In this document: positions 1 to 5,024 of the stretch, one piece after another
Position numbering within the stretch: position 1 is the first letter of the stretch
Layout: each line of letters starts with the position of its first letter
From: an uncultured Methylococcaceae bacterium
GTDB lineage: Bacteria > Pseudomonadota > Gammaproteobacteria > Methylococcales > Methylomonadaceae
DNA: 5,024 nucleotides
Direction of reading: 5' to 3'
NCBI GenBank assembly: GCA_903873045.1
Contig: CAIQND010000273.1
Span: 1-5,024, forward strand
Notes under the pieces: model-generated
Seen by the model: the letters and a program-made list of their open reading frames with translations, nothing else
Databases searched by the model: none
What the model was told of the DNA's origin: nothing
Program-made: the position numbers and the translations under genes

Positions 1-35
1 AACTGTCCCGTCTTAAGTAAGTAGCCCAAAAATTC

Positions 36-76
36 AAGTCCACTTTAAATCTATAGATATTAATATAAGTGGGCTT
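36..76. repeat. Inverted repeat, possible upstream-gene terminator
   Basis: The arms AAGTCCACTT (36-45) and AAGTGGGCTT (67-76) can form a 10-bp stem with one G-T pair around a 21-nt AT-rich loop. The loop contains the perfect palindrome ATCTATAGAT (49-58). No T-run follows on either strand, so a factor-independent terminator is not well supported. It could belong to a gene left of the window or be a regulatory dyad. No coding sequence is visible between 1 and 228. Confidence 0.35.
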
Positions 77-167
77 CCCTCTCTCTCATGGGAAAAGGGA
101 TACGTGGAAAATATAAACGCTTGATTCTATTTTCCACTCCTCCAGACTTCTCCAGCAGGAGAGGGAG
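75..167. repeat. 93-bp imperfect palindromic repeat upstream of the cytochrome gene
   Basis: The left part (75-113) reads as an inverted imperfect copy of the right part (128-167). The outer ends match as TCCCTCTC (76-83) against GAGAGGGA (159-166). The inner ends match perfectly over 10 bp, GTGGAAAATA (104-113) against TATTTTCCAC (128-137), around a 14-nt loop. The middle of the arms is diverged, and the right arm has its own small hairpin (147-164, loop AGCA). CT- and GA-rich palindromes of this kind are common as dispersed intergenic repeats in proteobacteria. Whether this one is repeated in the genome cannot be seen here. Confidence 0.5.
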
Positions 168-177
168 CTGGGTGCTG

Positions 178-206
178 TTGCACACGCATTGTATTTTTAA
201 TATAAA
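178..206 (+). promoter_or_regulatory. Candidate sigma-70 promoter for the mtoA-mtoB unit
   Basis: TATAAA (201-206) matches five of six consensus -10 bases. A weak -35, TTGCAC (178-183), matches three of six with the ideal 17-nt spacing. Transcription would start near 213, leaving about 50 nt of leader before the ATG at 262. Only about 16 nt would precede the alternative GTG at 229, which slightly favours the ATG. The site lies just downstream of the palindromic repeat at 75-167. It is a motif match only, and the -35 is poor. Confidence 0.35.
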
Positions 207-261
207 TCAACCAGATTAAGCACTGTCTGTGTCTTTTAAAACTTGCTGGAATTATTGCCTT

Positions 262-1227
262 ATGAAACTTTTAATAAAATTTATTTTGCTGTACGGACTT
301 TTGTTTGCGTCCGCATACGCAGAAAATACCCCGCCATCAGCAGAAAAAGCCACTGCCAAGTCTCCCGCTCAACAAATGGACAGGGACTCGGTTTGTACCC
401 GCTGTCACGATGAAAACGATAAGATGCCGGTTCTTACTATTTATCAAACCCCGCATGGCAATAAAGCGGATTCACGCACACCATCCTGTCAAGGGTGCCA
501 TGGCGAAAGTGAAAAACATCTAAGTGGTAGCAAGGGTAATTCTCCTGATGTTGTTTTTGGAATCAAGAAAGGTGCCTACTCGCCTAGCGATGCAAAAGAC
601 CAGAATACAGCCTGTCTAACTTGTCATGAAAAAGATCAAAATCGTACGCACTGGCAGGGTGGCGCTCACCAAGTTGCCGACGTAGCCTGTACCTCATGCC
701 ATGAAAGCCATGCCGCACATGACAAAGTACGCGACAAAAGGACGCAACCCGATGTCTGTTTTACCTGTCACACAGACCAAAAGGCGCAAGTTCGCAAGTT
801 TTCTCATCACCCGATTGGTGAAGGCAAAGTCGCTTGTTCTGATTGCCATAACCCGCATGGTTCAGCCGGGCCAAAATTGCTTAAGAAAAATACGGTCACT
901 GAAACCTGCTACACCTGCCATGCAGAAAAACGCGGACCTTATTTGTGGGAACATCAGCCGGTTACCGAGGATTGTGCTACATGCCATACCCCGCACGGTT
1001 CCAACATTACGCCGTTACTGAAGTCAAGGCCACCATTTTTGTGTGATGAGTGTCACGATGGTCCGCATGCCAGCCCAAATCCTGTTGCTGGAAATGCCGC
1101 AGGCATACAAGGCGGACTAACTAGCCCAACTCAGCCGAATGAGAGCTTTACTGGCCGTGCTTGTATGAATTGTCATAGCATGGTGCATGGATCGAATGAT
1201 CCAGCCGGTGCCCTGTTGCAACGTTAA
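262..1227 (+). CDS. mtoA: Periplasmic decaheme c-type cytochrome, MtrA/MtoA/PioA (DmsE) family
   Basis: This is the electron-carrying half of a porin-cytochrome conduit; the family inserts its heme wire into an outer-membrane barrel and moves electrons between periplasm and cell surface. From the ATG at 262 the protein has 321 residues. Residues 1-20 form a clear signal peptide ending in AYA. Ten CXXCH heme-binding motifs start at residues 45, 76, 118, 143, 166, 192, 216, 238, 261 and 301, the MtrA-family number. PHG motifs follow hemes 6 and 8, and the C-terminal CMNCHSMVHGSNDP matches the conserved MtrA-type ending. Size (about 300 mature residues) fits the family. A GTG at 229 is in frame and would add 11 residues before the signal peptide; I prefer 262 because the signal peptide then starts naturally, although neither start has a strong ribosome binding site. 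The barrel gene follows after 19 nt. The symbol mtoA rather than mtrA or pioA is a judgement from the absence of mtrC; direction of electron flow cannot be read from sequence. Confidence 0.9.
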   Translation: MKLLIKFILLYGLLFASAYAENTPPSAEKATAKSPAQQMDRDSVCTRCHDENDKMPVLTIYQTPHGNKADSRTPSCQGCHGESEKHLSGSKGNSPDVVFGIKKGAYSPSDAKDQNTACLTCHEKDQNRTHWQGGAHQVADVACTSCHESHAAHDKVRDKRTQPDVCFTCHTDQKAQVRKFSHHPIGEGKVACSDCHNPHGSAGPKLLKKNTVTETCYTCHAEKRGPYLWEHQPVTEDCATCHTPHGSNITPLLKSRPPFLCDECHDGPHASPNPVAGNAAGIQGGLTSPTQPNESFTGRACMNCHSMVHGSNDPAGALLQR

Positions 1228-1236
1228 ACTAAACTT

Positions 1237-1241
1237 GGAGA
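1237..1241 (+). promoter_or_regulatory. Ribosome binding site that fixes the mtoB start
   Basis: GGAGA lies five bases before the ATG at 1247. The in-frame ATG at 1187 lies inside the cytochrome gene, has no such site, and would put 20 non-signal residues in front of the signal peptide. The site therefore decides for 1247. Confidence 0.75.
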
Positions 1242-1246
1242 CAATC

Positions 1247-3619
1247 ATGAAAACTCAAAATGAAGAAGTGAAAGTCAGTATCCTGGCGTTGGCGGTGCGG
1301 TGCGCATTGCTGGCAATGGTTGCAATTCCGGTAGGCGCTTATGCTGATGATGAAGCGGATGCCTTAAAACGTCCTACCAATACGGTTGATTTTGGTGCCT
1401 TGTATTCCAGCCAAGATTCGGCCAAGTTCGGTGAATACAACGGATTGAACAAAGAGGGCGCTTATGGTCTTGGTGGCTTTGATGTGCGTGGAGGTAATGG
1501 CTATGATCAAAGTAAAAATAGTGCTCTGCGCTGGAAGCTGGGCGGGGCAAACTTGGGTACCACCTCCCGCTCACTCGACGGGTCGGTCAGCGATCAGGGT
1601 AAATGGAAATTAAACCTTGGCTACGATGAATTGCAGCACAACATCACGGATACTTATCAAACACCGTTGCAAGGTAGCCCGGGCGGGAATAATTTTACCT
1701 TACCCCAGAATTTTGGCACAATTAATGGTTCTGGAACTTCCAATCCTACTACAAGAACATTAACCAATACCCAGCTAGGTGCTTTCCAAACTGAACAAGA
1801 GCATACCACCCGCAGGAATGGTTCATTTGGTAGCTCATATACCTTCAGCCCGCAATTAAGTGCACAACTTGATTACAATCACCTTGACCAGTCAGGTGCC
1901 AAGCTCATCGGCACAGGGGCGCAGGGGGGGATTCCTCTTGTTGGTGGATTAAATCCACTCACTGGACGAGCCGAAGGCGTAAACATCCTCATGAACCCCA
2001 CCAGTTATCAGACTGATAACGTCAATACAGCTCTTAACTGGATTGGCGGCAAGGCTCATCTAACCGCTGGTTACTATGGCTCGTTTTTCCATGATGATTA
2101 TAACAGTCTGAGTTGGCAGAGTGCGCAGGCGACCGGTGGTACTGCGCCCAACCAGGCAAGCACTTGTACGGGTACAGGTTGTTTTGTAAACAACACCATG
2201 AGTACCGCACCCAGCAATACTCTGCATCAGGCGAACCTGAACGGTGGTTATGAATTTTCATCGACGACTAAACTGGCAGGCGGATTTTCTTACGGCTATA
2301 ACACGCAAAACAATAGTTACGCACCGACCAACATACCGCAAGCCAGCGGAAATTCGTTTAACATGATGCAGGCAAATGGATTGCCGTCTTCATCCCTGAA
2401 CGGCGTTGTTCAAACCACACACGGGGACTTAAAGTTGACCAATCAGAGCATCAAGGATCTAACCTTGAGCGCTGGGTTTAAATTCAATGAGCGTGACAAT
2501 CGCACGGATTCGAGTTTATATAGATATAATAATATCGGTGGAAATACCAGTCAACTTACTCAAATCTACGACGGGGTTAATACGCCCTATAGCAACAGCA
2601 AGACACAATACGAAGCTGCTGCGGCTTACCGTTTGACCAAGGCGCAAAACCTGACTTTGGCTTATGAGCACGAGAACCTCAAACGTTGGTGTAATGGAGT
2701 GGTGGGCGGTGCCCAATGTGTTGCCAGTCCCACCAGTAACGAGGACAAAATTGGTTTAACCTACCGCTTAAAGGCGCTTGAAGATGTCAATTTTAACGCA
2801 GGTTACACTTACGCCAACCGCCGCGCAGACGCAGATAATAGCTATCTGGCTAATTCTGGAGATTATGGACAAACGACAGCAGTAGCTCATTCTGTCCTTA
2901 ACGGGGGTAATTACTTGGGTTACGTCGCTTACCCCTACGCAAACCGCAACCAGAATTTGGGAAAAGTCGGCATCAATTGGCAGGTCACTCAAAAACTGGA
3001 TGTGGGCGTGAATGGTCGTTATAGCTATGACCAATATGACGCGACGCTAGGCGTGCAGAATGGGCAGTCAGCGGGGGTCAATATTGATACGACATATAAC
3101 TATACCGAAAATAGCAGTGTTTCTGCGTATTGGAGTTGGCAAAATGGGCAAAGAAATTTGCGCAGTGGCAACAATGGTTCTCAAATAGTGGCACCTACAA
3201 ATATCTGGACTAATAAGCTAAACAATAACAGCAATACCCTCGGTCTTCTTGCCAGGCATGGTGGTTTGCTGAACGGCAAACTGGAAATCATTGGTGATGC
3301 TTCGTATGCGCTGGACGCATCAAGCTATTCAACACAAGTGCCCTATCTTGCCACATGCGGAAGCACCAACACGCTTACTTGTGGAACGTTGCCGGATATT
3401 AACAACAACTTACTCAGCCTGAAACTCACCGGTAATTATAAGGTTCTCAAAAATGGAAAGGTTTCTTTGACTTACCTCTACCAAAAATTGAATAGTACCG
3501 ACTATTTTTATAACGGACAGCAGTTTGGTTTCACACCATACCGCGTTATGCCAACCGGTCTACAACCGCAGAATTACACGGCTAATGTAGTCGCTCTGAC
3601 TTATAGTTACGCGTTTTAG
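1247..3619 (+). CDS. mtoB: Outer-membrane beta-barrel porin of the MtrB/MtoB/PioB family
   Basis: This is the barrel that sheathes the decaheme cytochrome in the outer membrane, so that electrons can cross it. The protein has 790 residues. Residues 1-33 are a signal peptide ending in AYA, the same cleavage motif as the cytochrome. The remainder is rich in Gly, Asn, Tyr, Ser and Thr. It shows many alternating polar/hydrophobic strand-like stretches, for example LTLAYEHENL and VSLTYLYQKL, separated by long polar loops. It ends in VVALTYSYAF; a C-terminal Phe is the usual barrel-assembly signal. Length fits the family (roughly 700-850 residues). No CXXC motif is seen near the mature N-terminus, unlike Shewanella MtrB. 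The mature protein has only six cysteines, in three close pairs: 307/312, 482/491 and 704/712. It lies 19 nt after mtoA, almost certainly in one transcript. A run of seven G (1924-1930) lies inside the gene. Family assignment rests on composition, size and the decaheme neighbour; I could not align it. Confidence 0.87.
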   Translation: MKTQNEEVKVSILALAVRCALLAMVAIPVGAYADDEADALKRPTNTVDFGALYSSQDSAKFGEYNGLNKEGAYGLGGFDVRGGNGYDQSKNSALRWKLGGANLGTTSRSLDGSVSDQGKWKLNLGYDELQHNITDTYQTPLQGSPGGNNFTLPQNFGTINGSGTSNPTTRTLTNTQLGAFQTEQEHTTRRNGSFGSSYTFSPQLSAQLDYNHLDQSGAKLIGTGAQGGIPLVGGLNPLTGRAEGVNILMNPTSYQTDNVNTALNWIGGKAHLTAGYYGSFFHDDYNSLSWQSAQATGGTAPNQASTCTGTGCFVNNTMSTAPSNTLHQANLNGGYEFSSTTKLAGGFSYGYNTQNNSYAPTNIPQASGNSFNMMQANGLPSSSLNGVVQTTHGDLKLTNQSIKDLTLSAGFKFNERDNRTDSSLYRYNNIGGNTSQLTQIYDGVNTPYSNSKTQYEAAAAYRLTKAQNLTLAYEHENLKRWCNGVVGGAQCVASPTSNEDKIGLTYRLKALEDVNFNAGYTYANRRADADNSYLANSGDYGQTTAVAHSVLNGGNYLGYVAYPYANRNQNLGKVGINWQVTQKLDVGVNGRYSYDQYDATLGVQNGQSAGVNIDTTYNYTENSSVSAYWSWQNGQRNLRSGNNGSQIVAPTNIWTNKLNNNSNTLGLLARHGGLLNGKLEIIGDASYALDASSYSTQVPYLATCGSTNTLTCGTLPDINNNLLSLKLTGNYKVLKNGKVSLTYLYQKLNSTDYFYNGQQFGFTPYRVMPTGLQPQNYTANVVALTYSYAF

Positions 3620-3739
3620 GCGTAGGCCGGAATAAGACCACCCAAGCGTAGCGCGTGGTGGCGTTTCCGGCGCTCTCATACACCGTGCCGGAAACGCTTA
3701 TTCTCGCTTGCGCTCGAAAAGCCTTATTCCGGTCTACGC
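3620..3739. repeat. BIME-like pair of inverted GTAG-headed REP units
   Basis: The outer arms, 3620-3636 and 3723-3739, are inverted copies matching at 16 of 17 positions and each carrying GTAG just inside its end. The inner arms GCGTTTCCGGC (3661-3671) and GCCGGAAACGC (3687-3697) are perfect inverted copies. Each half forms its own hairpin: unit 1 is about 3622-3671 on the plus strand, unit 2 about 3687-3737 on the minus strand, tails facing across a 15-nt spacer. The hairpin centres differ in sequence but both can still pair (CCACC/GGTGG plus GCG/CGC in unit 1; GCTT/AAGC plus TTC/GAA in unit 2). GTAG-headed hairpins are the known signature of REP sequences mobilised by RAYT transposases. The element starts directly after the mtoB stop codon and may also affect the 3' end of its transcript. 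Confidence 0.7.
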
Positions 3740-3790
3740 AGTTTCTGGCACTCAATCTGCACATTGAATTCGGGAAAGTCAAGGTAAGAA

Positions 3791-3813
3791 AACTTGATAA
3801 TCAAGTTATTTTT
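3791..3813 (+). terminator. AT-rich perfect dyad with T-run, weak terminator or operator
   Basis: AACTTGATAATCAAGTT (3791-3807) is a perfect palindrome with 8-bp arms around one base; as RNA it would be a 7-bp stem with a TAA loop. It is followed by ATTTTT (3808-3813), the layout of an intrinsic terminator for the mtoAB transcript, although the stem is very GC-poor. A symmetrical regulator site is the alternative. Confidence 0.4.
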
Positions 3814-3847
3814 AAGACGGATTTAACACCGCTAACCAAGCTTCAAC

Positions 3848-3872
3848 CAACCCTAGCTTTTTGCTAGGGTTG
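3848..3872. terminator. Perfect 10-bp hairpin before the monoheme gene
   Basis: CAACCCTAGC (3848-3857) pairs perfectly with GCTAGGGTTG (3863-3872) around a TTTTT loop. The following bases, TCTTAACT, contain no good T-run, so termination would be inefficient or dependent on other factors. The hairpin ends 31 nt before the start codon at 3904, so it could also be a leader structure or operator for that gene. Confidence 0.45.
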
Positions 3873-3903
3873 TCTTAACTATATAACTTTTAGGCGCACA
3901 AAA

Positions 3904-4629
3904 ATGATCGGAACGAAGGATGATTTAACCTTAGGAACACTGTCTTTGACCTACCGGGTGTTGTTCACCGGATTTTTACTGGTGGTCGGTTTGGGTTTAT
4001 GCATGGCGGGTGCCCAGATTATGCTCACGCATGGCAAGGCAGATGGCAAGGCAGGCTTGTCGATGGATGATATTGTTTACAGTTATTACGGCAACCGTTC
4101 AGGCTCCAAACTGGAAGCCGCCCTGACCGGTAAAATGAAGGATAAAGCGCCGGGAGACATTAATATTACCATGATTAAATGGGTGCGTGATGGAGCGCCG
4201 GTTGACCAGTGGAACACGGTAGGGCCTTTACTTGAGAAGCATTGCGCTAAATGTCATGATGATGAATCCGGTTTGCCGGAAGTCAGTAAACTTGAGGTTG
4301 CACAAAGTCTGGCCGAAGTCGATCATGGTGCCAGCATTGCCTCATTGACGCGTGTGTCGCATATTCATTTATTTGGCATTAGCTTTATTTTTCTGTTTGT
4401 CGGCGCCATTTTCGGCCTTGCAGAGTTTAATCAGTTCTGGAAACTGATCCTGATTTCAACGCCGTTTGCTTTTCTGGTGTTGGATGTTGCCTCCTGGTGG
4501 CTGACTAAGTTTTGGCCATCCTGCGCTTGGCTTACCATGATTGGCGGTTTAGGTTATAGCTTGGCTGCCATGGTTATGTTTGCCACCTCCTTTGCGCAAA
4601 TGTGGTTGCCGCGCTGGACCCAAAAATAA
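3904..4629 (+). CDS. Four-helix inner-membrane protein with one c-type heme motif
   Basis: The protein has 241 residues. A first membrane helix lies at about 17-41, followed by a hydrophilic, presumably periplasmic, segment (42-150). This segment carries a single heme-binding motif, CAKCH, at 114-118. Three more helices follow at about 152-174, 178-200 and 206-233. The second helix opens with HIHLFG (153-158), so two histidines sit at the membrane edge and could bind a metal or heme. AGG at 3892-3894, nine bases before the ATG, is a modest ribosome binding site. I recall similar monoheme membrane proteins in Beta- and Gammaproteobacteria, often labelled hypothetical or mislabelled as an elongation factor, but I know no established function. 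Next to a decaheme conduit it could pass electrons between the quinone pool or periplasmic carriers and the cytochrome; that is inference. It lies 284 bp after mtoB behind hairpins, so it may have its own promoter, though I see no convincing one. The ORF is intact. Confidence 0.85.
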   Translation: MIGTKDDLTLGTLSLTYRVLFTGFLLVVGLGLCMAGAQIMLTHGKADGKAGLSMDDIVYSYYGNRSGSKLEAALTGKMKDKAPGDINITMIKWVRDGAPVDQWNTVGPLLEKHCAKCHDDESGLPEVSKLEVAQSLAEVDHGASIASLTRVSHIHLFGISFIFLFVGAIFGLAEFNQFWKLILISTPFAFLVLDVASWWLTKFWPSCAWLTMIGGLGYSLAAMVMFATSFAQMWLPRWTQK

Positions 4630-4641
4630 AGACCTCAATGT

Positions 4642-4863
4642 GCGTTCGCGTGTTCCCAAGTTGGAGTTCTCGTCGTTATACATAAGTATATGAGGACACC
4701 CAAAGCTCGTTATTCCTGCCGAGATTGGGAATGCGCCTATAGGAGGTCAGGCTTTGCCTGACAGTCAGGCAGAGCCTGACCTCCATGAGTTGCACAGGCT
4801 TCCAAACTCCGACAGGCACTTGTGTATAACGATGATGGTTGGAGCTTGGGAAAAAACGGACGC
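4642..4863. repeat. 222-bp imperfect palindromic element (MITE-like or long hairpin)
   Basis: Positions 4642-4687 and 4818-4863 are inverted copies matching at about 33 of 46 positions without gaps. The strongest blocks are TTCCCAAG (4653-4660) against CTTGGGAA (4845-4852), 8 of 8, and 4670-4687 against 4818-4835, 16 of 18. Both mismatches in the latter allow G-U pairing in RNA on one strand. The outermost block (4642-4652 against 4853-4863) matches 7 of 11. The 9-nt segment between the strong blocks is diverged and contains GTTGGAG in direct orientation on both sides (4660-4666, 4838-4844). The element fills most of the space between the monoheme gene and the methyltransferase gene. It encodes no recognisable protein. 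Confidence 0.6.
4742..4784. repeat. Double palindrome nested in a 21-bp inverted repeat
   Basis: The structure is GGAG, then GTCAGGC-TTT-GCCTGAC (4746-4762), a single A, then GTCAGGC-AGA-GCCTGAC (4764-4780), then CTCC. Each 17-nt unit is a perfect 7-bp hairpin with a 3-nt loop. The two halves also pair with each other as one long stem of 21 bp with one mismatch and a 1-nt centre. It can therefore fold as two small hairpins or one large one. No T-run follows, so it is not a standard intrinsic terminator, although it might stop or stabilise the upstream transcript. It sits near the centre of the larger element at 4642-4863. Confidence 0.75.
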
Positions 4864-4905
4864 GTTAGAAAAACCAATAATTTTAATTAACAGAGATTTA
4901 TATCT

Positions 4906-5024
4906 ATGGCTTTACCACCCCTTACCAACCGTGAACAAGTTCGAGAATCCGCTTTTAGCCTTGTGTGGTCTGAACAACTGAATGATGCTTTTAAGAACAT
5001 TGCCCCGTATTACGATCGTGGCAA
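4906..5024 (+). CDS. N-terminus of a probable class I SAM-dependent methyltransferase (partial)
   Basis: Thirty-nine codons are open from the ATG at 4906 to the window edge. An in-frame TAA at 4888-4890 means no other start lies nearby upstream. The stretch FKNIAPYYDRG (residues 29-39) resembles the segment just before the SAM-binding motif I in UbiE/COQ5-like methyltransferases, which often read F-x-x-I-A-x-x-Y-D. The SAM-binding glycine loop would lie beyond the window, so the call rests on this short motif. The upstream sequence CAGAGA is only a weak ribosome binding site. The gene lies 276 bp after the monoheme gene, beyond the palindromic element, and need not be related to the electron-transfer genes. 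Confidence 0.5.
   Translation, partial: MALPPLTNREQVRESAFSLVWSEQLNDAFKNIAPYYDRG

Noticed and set aside
229..261. GTG at 229 as the start of the decaheme cytochrome.
   Set aside because: It adds 11 residues, including two cysteines, in front of a complete signal peptide and has no good ribosome binding site. It remains possible.
305..1021. Alternative-frame ORFs within the cytochrome gene.
   Set aside because: They are shadows of the ten-heme frame, with no independent features.
1187..1246. ATG at 1187 as the start of the barrel gene.
   Set aside because: It overlaps the end of the cytochrome gene and delays the signal peptide by 20 residues; the ATG at 1247 has a clear GGAGA site.
3791..3807. 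FNR- or CRP-type binding site, because TTGAT and ATCAA flank the dyad centre.
   Set aside because: The half-sites are one base apart, whereas an FNR site needs four, so the geometry is wrong.
3655..3867. A 70-codon plus-strand frame and a facing minus-strand frame (3582-3782) after mtoB.
   Set aside because: Both run through the REP pair and the hairpins, and have no ribosome site or recognisable protein features.
4642..4863. An intact insertion sequence or a CRISPR array.
   Set aside because: No transposase is encoded, the region is too short for an IS, and there are no regularly spaced direct repeats with spacers.
4741..4981. A 75-codon reading frame with a TTG start at 4754 and a perfect AGGAGG seven bases before it.
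   Set aside because: The apparent ribosome site and the start are parts of the double palindrome, the frame overlaps the methyltransferase start by 76 bases, and the translation resembles nothing I know.

Overview
The window looks like a chromosomal segment of an environmental betaproteobacterium. A relative of the Gallionellaceae or other Fe(II)-oxidising or metal-reducing Betaproteobacteria is my best guess. This rests on protein family content, moderate GC and the style of the intergenic repeats; I cannot name the species from sequence alone.

Layout: (a) 1-261 is non-coding, with inverted repeats (36-76 and 75-167) and a plausible promoter (178-206). (b) 262-1227 encodes a secreted decaheme c-type cytochrome of the MtrA/MtoA/PioA (DmsE-type) family. 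(c) 1247-3619 encodes its partner, a large outer-membrane beta-barrel of the MtrB/MtoB/PioB family, 19 nt downstream with a good ribosome binding site. (d) 3620-3903 is non-coding: a pair of inverted GTAG-headed REP-like units (a BIME-like element) and two further dyads. (e) 3904-4629 encodes a four-helix inner-membrane protein with one c-type heme motif. (f) 4630-4905 is non-coding and is mostly filled by a 222-bp imperfect palindrome with a compact double palindrome near its centre. (g) 4906 to the window end is the start of a probable SAM-dependent methyltransferase.

How the genes fit together: the cytochrome and the barrel form the well-known porin-cytochrome conduit, in which the heme wire sits inside the barrel and carries electrons across the outer membrane. 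No extracellular MtrC/OmcA-type multiheme cytochrome and no CymA-type tetraheme quinol dehydrogenase lies in the window, so the local set is of the two-component MtoAB/PioAB kind. The monoheme membrane protein is a candidate inner-membrane or periplasmic partner, but it is separated by 284 bp of repeats and hairpins, so a functional link is inference only.

The conduit is a known system. The less familiar parts are the linked monoheme four-TM protein, the three cysteine pairs of the barrel, and the palindromic elements that occupy every intergenic space except the mtoA-mtoB junction.
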